In this document: positions 60,042 through 64,000 of the stretch, piece by piece
Layout: each line of letters begins with the position of its first letter
Numbering within the stretch: position 1 is the stretch's first letter
Origin: Dendrophyllia cribrosa
Lineage: Eukaryota; Cnidaria; Anthozoa; Scleractinia; Dendrophylliidae
Reading direction: 5' to 3'
Assembly (NCBI GenBank): GCA_024195265.1
Contig: JAJLRJ010000009.1
Location: 7,573,791 to 7,637,790, forward strand
Length of the DNA: 64,000 nucleotides
Translations under genes and position numbers: made by a program
The notes under the pieces: generated by a model
Seen by the model: the letters and a program-made list of their open reading frames with translations, nothing else
Told to the model about the DNA's origin: nothing
Databases searched by the model: none

Positions 60042-60183
60042 TTGTACCCAATTCAAACCTTCTGGGAATAGGATCCTTTGTTCACAGTATTTCCATATAA
60101 TTTACATGTCAATGCTTCATTGATATGGAAATATGACAAACAAAGAGTTATAATCCCAAAAGGTTTGAATTGGGTACAACAAC
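60042..60183. mobile_element. MITE with TTGTTGTACCCAATTCAAAC ends
   Basis: TTGTTGTACCCAATTCAAAC is mirrored by GTTTGAATTGGGTACAACAA, with ATTTCCATAT/ATATGGAAAT near the centre. Confidence 0.8.
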
Positions 60184-60213
60184 GCTTTAACTGAATTTGT
60201 CTATTACCCATTT

Positions 60214-60476
60214 ACTACCGAAATCACTAAACTTTTAGCAGCTCGGAAAAACGATTGATCGCATTTGAATTTTGGGCTTGCTCACATGACAATTTGGAGT
60301 GCCCAAATTGGTCACGTGACATTCTGTTTCTGTTTCTGAACCCAACCCGCCAAAATGTCACGTGACCAATTTGGGCGCTCCAAATGGTCACGCGAGCAAG
60401 CCCAAAATTCAAATGCGATCGATTGTTTTTTACGGGGTGCTAACAGTTACTCCTTCAGTAAGTGATTTCGGTAGTA
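60214..60476. mobile_element. MITE with TACTACCGAAATCACT ends
   Basis: TACTACCGAAATCACT is mirrored by AGTGATTTCGGTAGTA, followed inward by GATCGCATTTGAATTTTGGG with its inverse, and GTCACGTGAC words. Confidence 0.8.
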
Positions 60477-60556
60477 TACAAGCCAGCTTACACAAGACGC
60501 AAAGTGCTTGTATAAATGGTTTTTATAAGCCAAAGCTCAAGCTTGAGAAAGCTAAC

Positions 60557-60612
60557 AAAAATAATAATAATAATAATAATAATAAAAATAAAAATAAAAA
60601 TAATAATAACAA
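60557..60612. repeat. (AAT)n / (AAAAAT)n microsatellite
   Basis: About seven AAT units, then AAAAAT units, then AAT again. Confidence 0.85.
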
Positions 60613-60712
60613 TGTTTAACCAGAGAACCCAGATCACCAAGGTGTTTTTCAGTGGGGCCCTGACATTGCGAAAATTTTGTGTAAAGTAAACAAAAACGTA
60701 CCCCGGCCAATG

Positions 60713-60853
60713 TCACGCAATATTGTCAAGCTCTTCAGAAACTTTGGCATCCTTGCAGATATGGAGAAACTGCTTCTCCTCAGCATTTGGCCAACAATTT
60801 CTTTGCAATTTTTTCAGCTTTTTCTCTGCTTGGAGAGACACTTGTAGAGCCAT
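60713..60853 (-). CDS. Small ORF of 46 residues, possible first exon or micropeptide
   Basis: On minus, an ATG with A at -3 and G at +4 opens a basic, helix-prone frame (MALQVSLQAEKKLKKLQ...) that ends at TGA. Codon composition looks coding, and no repeat is seen here. Either it is a complete short protein or a splice donor such as GC|GTGACA lies just before the stop. It lies upstream of, and diverges from, the plus-strand exons at 61.4 and 62.7 kb. No family recognised. Confidence 0.3.
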   Translation of the reverse strand: MALQVSLQAEKKLKKLQRNCWPNAEEKQFLHICKDAKVSEELDNIA

Positions 60854-61389
60854 CTTGTTTACAATCTGAAAGTCGGGAGCTCACAACTATGCAGGGCCCT
60901 TATCGTAGCGAAGCTGTCTTGGCTGCATGCCTTAAATAATTATTTTTTTTTTATGAGGGTGACACTTTACAGTTAAAAACTGACAAACCTATGGCCCTCC
61001 CCTAAATCATAAAAACTAATTTACAAAATAACATTACAATTTTTCCCCCCATGCCCCTATATGATTAATTATGATAATAAAGCGCTCAGCCAGCCATTCG
61101 TTCAGCCTCTCACTCAGCCAACTCACCATCGGCACCAAAAAGGAAAACTGCCACCACATGTTCCAAAAGGCCAGTCTTTCAAAGATGTAAGCAAGTCGCA
61201 CCCGAATGTAAGTTGCTTAACTGAACCTTCCCCTCTTAAGTTCATTCACATCGATTTTGCCCATTTTAATATCTTCCTCCTGCCTCAATGATCTGGTCAT
61301 CCAGGATATCATCGGATGATTTTGCCTTAAACCAAAACAAAAGCACTATATTAATCTTGCATAGTTTACATTATATTTTTAAACTACAG

Positions 61390-62816
61390 GAAAAGAAAAA
61401 ACTGTTCAAGAGAAGAATCTTCTGTCAAGATGACATCACTATTGCAAAGGGGACGTCAGCTACATGTAATGTTAACACTGGTGAGGCAATCAAGTGTCAG
61501 ATGTTTGAAAACAGCACCAGTGGCACTGAAAGAAACCCACACTCAGAATGGATTTGTAGGTAAACATTCCTCTCCAAAAGCAAGATAATTCACTGGACCA
61601 GAGTCAATTATAAGTGGAGATATGTAATGTAGTTGAGTCTGTCAACGAAATCCTATGGTGCGACCATTCAAATGAAACCTCTTCAGCAGTACTTTTGCAT
61701 GGTACCATTTGTTCTAACTTTTGAGTCTGTGGATGAAATCCTATGGTGTGACCATTCAAATGAAACCTCTTCAGCAGTACTTTTGCATGGTACCATTTGT
61801 TCTAACTTTTGAGTCTGTGGATGAAATCCTATGGTGTGACCATTCAAATGAAACCTCTTCAGCAGTACTTTTACATGGTACCATTTGTTCTAACTTTTGA
61901 GTCTGTTGATGAAATCCTATGGTGTGACCATTGAAATGAAACCTCTTCAGCAGTACTTTTGCATGGTACCATTTGTTCTAACTTTTGAGTCTGTCAATGA
62001 AATCCTATGGTGTAACCATTCAAATGAAACCTCTTTAGCAGTACTTTTGCATGGTACCATTTGTTCTAACTTTTGAGTCTGTCAATGAAATCCTATGGTG
62101 TGACCATTCAAATGAAACCTCTTCAGCAGTACTTTTGCATGGTACCATTTGTTCTAACTTTTGAGTCTGTGGATGAAATCCTATGGTGTGACCATTCAAA
62201 TGAAACCTCTTTGGCAGTACTTTTGCATGGTACAGGTACCATTTGTTTTCCAATTTTTTACAAAATGCAATTTTGGATTTTTCTTGAATTTTGATGCTTG
62301 GCACGAGTTAAAGGGTTTATAAGAGAAACAAGATTCTGAACTGCCACTAACCCTATCTCCACTCTCCAAAAAGAACAATGTCACCCACATCTTGGGTACC
62401 CTAAGTTAGGGAAGTGTTATTATGTATAGGATTGGGGGGGGGGGGGGGGGAGAGAAGCACAAGAATGATAGACAAAACAGTAATTGATACAGTCAACTCT
62501 CTCTAAAACGGCCATCAATGGGACTGACCCCAACTGTCTGTCTGTCTGTCTGTCTGTCTTAGAGAGGTGTCCGGGTTATAGAGAATCGAGGTAACGTGAC
62601 ACCAGTAATTCTGAGATAATAAAGCTGAACCTACAGTATGTATATTGAATACTCGATTCTTAAGTTTTTGTTATTTCTCTCAATGATCAGGTTTGGACAA
62701 CTGTTTTATTTGGGATGACAAGCATGGCTTTGGTTTCAACAAAGATGGAGAAGTTGTCATAGTAACACCACATACAGAAGCAAGCCAAAAGTTTAGTTCT
62801 AGCACCTCCAGTACCT
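61390..62816 (+). CDS. Internal exons of an unrecognised plus-strand gene, continuing past the window
   Basis: Exon 61390-61559 has an ACTACAG acceptor and a GTAAAC donor and is open from phase 2 to phase 1. Exon 62691-62816 has a GATCAG acceptor and a GTAAGT donor, starts in phase 1 and reads LDNCFIWDDKHGFGFN then a Ser/Thr-rich tail. The phases agree across the junction. The first exon is Ser/Lys/Arg-rich. An upstream exon around 61091-61189 (ending in a GTAAGC donor) is possible but its frame is unsettled. The intron between the two exons contains the 88-bp tandem array. The rest of the gene lies beyond 64000. I cannot name the product. Confidence 0.4.
61595..62312. repeat. TTAA-family MITE expanded into an 88-bp tandem array (about 7 units)
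   Basis: GTTCTAACTTTTGAGTCTGT starts at 61711, 61799, 61887, 61975, 62063 and 62151, an exact 88-bp period. With the first unit at 61623 this makes seven. The left margin (CCAGAGTCAATTATAAGTGG) and right margin (TTTTTCTTGAATTTTGATGC, GAGTTAAAGGGTTT) are the two ends of the 214-bp TTAA MITE, which elsewhere holds one unit. Confidence 0.9.
62432..62451. repeat. Poly-G tract
   Basis: An uninterrupted run of about 20 G, followed by AGAGAAGC. Confidence 0.85.
62493..62600. repeat. Pogo-like fragment with (TGTC)n
   Basis: CAGTCAACTCTCTCTAAAAC looks like a pogo-type end. (CTGT)n at about 62536-62560 is followed by TTAGAGAGGTGTCCGGGTTA, which resembles the gagaggtgtcc words of the 46285 element. 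Confidence 0.45.
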
Positions 62817-62939
62817 GTAAGTAAAAAGATGTGATAAGAATTATTTTTGTTTCTCAAGTCATCGGCTTGAAATCCAGCCAGGCACATAGTCATACAGTGA
62901 CTACTTAAAAGTGCTGGAACTTCTGACCGACAGGAGAAA

Positions 62940-63762
62940 ATCATAAAAATCTGATCAGAATACTGGATTTCAATTTTTTTATTCTAGTGAAAGATGTTTT
63001 CATTCAGGAAAATGCTCTATGATCTGAGATCAAAAAGAAAAACAAACATGCTATCAAATTACATTTAGCACACAATTTGCATACTTCTCAGGGTTGTTTT
63101 TTTGCGGCAAACTTTCGAATAACTTGTGTGAACCTTTACTGGAAATTAATTTACATAAATTATGTACTCTACATAAAATTGATGAACGAATTTTTCATTC
63201 TCTATTTTAGAATTGCCCATAATACACTTTGTTTGTCCCCCAAATTTTGCACAAACTTTTGTTTTGAAATGCTCTTGGGAATATGCAGTCCTCCCAAGAC
63301 CATTTACAAACAATAGTTTATGCAAAATTTGGGGGGCAAACAAAGTGTATTATGGGCGATTCGAAAATAGAGAATAAAGAAACTCGCTCAGATTGGAAAC
63401 ATTTTATTTTGAGGTGGTATTTTGGTTTTACCCGATCAAGTTAACCCAGTCACGCAATGTGATTTTGTTGAGACAAATAAACTTTGGAGGAAAAAACAGC
63501 CGCAAATTGGCGATTGCTGGGTACATTTTAATCCCCAAAGTAAAACATTTATTTTATATTTTTCATTTATGCAGAATTTCCTACCTGTCATATTTTTTTT
63601 GGCCTCGGAAGGCTAGAACACTGATGATTAAATTTTTGGTTGGTCACAAGATTGTGCAATCCCACACAATTCCCCACACAATCAAAGTTATTTCCTGCAC
63701 AATTTGCCTCCAAAATCCCGCACAATTTTAATTTGTTTCCCGCACCGTGTCAGAATCCCTGA
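62940..63762. mobile_element. Truncated hAT-like element, copy of 8833-9975
   Basis: From TCTGATCAGAATACTGGATT to the end CGCACCGTGTCAGAATCCCTG it follows the right half of the 8833-9975 element, including CGCAAATTGGCGATTGCTGG and CAATCCCACACAATTCC. The left end is missing. A palindrome is inserted at 63196-63375. Confidence 0.7.
63196..63375. mobile_element. Palindromic MITE nested in the hAT-like copy
   Basis: CATTCTCTATTTTAGAATTG pairs with the inverse CGAAAATAGAGAAT, and GCCCATAATACACTTTGTTT with AAACAAAGTGTATTATGGGC. The 9-kb copy of the host lacks this segment. Confidence 0.75.
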
Positions 63763-63884
63763 CTTGTTTGATGTTTGGCACTGATGGTTGATATTGTGTG
63801 ACAAATTAAAATTTAACCAATTTTGAAACATATGGACGACCATAGAATTGTCTTTTATTTGTTTTGTAATTAAATTGTCACCTG

Positions 63885-63945
63885 GAACTGGGTTTTGTAA
63901 CACCATCTCTGTTAATAATAGAGATGGTGTTACAAAACCCAGTTC
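63885..63945. repeat. Perfect 61-bp hairpin
   Basis: GAACTGGGTTTTGTAACACC and its exact inverse GGTGTTACAAAACCCAGTTC flank a short loop (ATCTCTGTTAATAATAGAGAT also pairs). Noncoding. Confidence 0.85.
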
Positions 63946-64000
63946 TTTTAATACCAAAGGAATTTGTTTGTTTTTTTCCAATCATTAGGTATTAATAAAC

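Noticed and set aside
62035..62304. Open frames in the 88-bp array
   Set aside because: They simply translate the tandem repeat unit.
61595..62312. CRISPR-like array
   Set aside because: The units are contiguous 88-bp repeats without unique spacers, in a eukaryotic genome.

Overview
The window is a piece of a metazoan nuclear genome: spliced genes with GT-AG introns, AT-rich intergenic DNA and many inverted-repeat transposons. The gene set fits a cnidarian, most likely an anthozoan such as a stony coral or sea anemone: YOD1, an astacin protease with a C-terminal PLAT domain, a CYP2-clan P450, a peptide-type GPCR and a small secreted acidic precursor. The species cannot be named from the sequence.

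Layout. (1) 0-3.6 kb: a 1 kb TTAA-flanked element, then a minus-strand gene for an unrecognised Ser/Lys/Arg-rich, probably nuclear protein. (2) 3.78-11.5 kb: YOD1/OTU1 deubiquitinase on plus, eight coding exons, head-to-head with the previous gene across 188 bp. (3) 12.99-19.6 kb, minus: a secreted PLAT-only protein in five exons. (4) 20.2-29.1 kb, plus: a secreted astacin-PLAT protein in nine exons, head-to-head with the PLAT-only gene. The two PLAT modules share intron positions and phases, so they are probably paralogous. (5) 31.3-36.1 kb, minus: a 508-residue microsomal P450 in three exons, with a LINE 3' end directly after its stop codon. (6) 37.9-41.7 kb, minus: a two-exon precursor with a signal peptide, an acidic spacer and a short cationic amphipathic C-terminus ending in Gly-Lys, which suggests an amidated membrane-active peptide. 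Its intron is packed with nested inverted-repeat elements. (7) 42-49 kb: gene-poor, many MITEs, and a poly-C tract of about 244 bp. (8) 49.4-53.9 kb, minus: a rhodopsin-family GPCR of 336 residues in two coding exons, with a possible 5' UTR exon and TATA box near 57.1-57.3 kb. (9) 54-60 kb: repeats, including a 1 kb TA-flanked pogo-like element. (10) 60.7-64 kb: a small minus-strand ORF and internal exons of an unrecognised plus-strand gene that runs off the window. An 88-bp tandem array lies between two of those exons.

Transposon load is the other main content. There are TTAA-flanked (piggyBac-like) MITEs, TA-flanked CAGT-ended (pogo/Tigger-like) MITEs, CAGGG-ended hAT-like elements, LINE 3' ends with microsatellite tails, fold-back palindromes, and an element carrying two opposed hammerhead-ribozyme-like cores. 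The genes do not form one pathway; the only pair that looks functionally linked is the PLAT / astacin-PLAT pair.

All gene models were built by eye from splice signals, reading-frame phase and family motifs. No database search was run.
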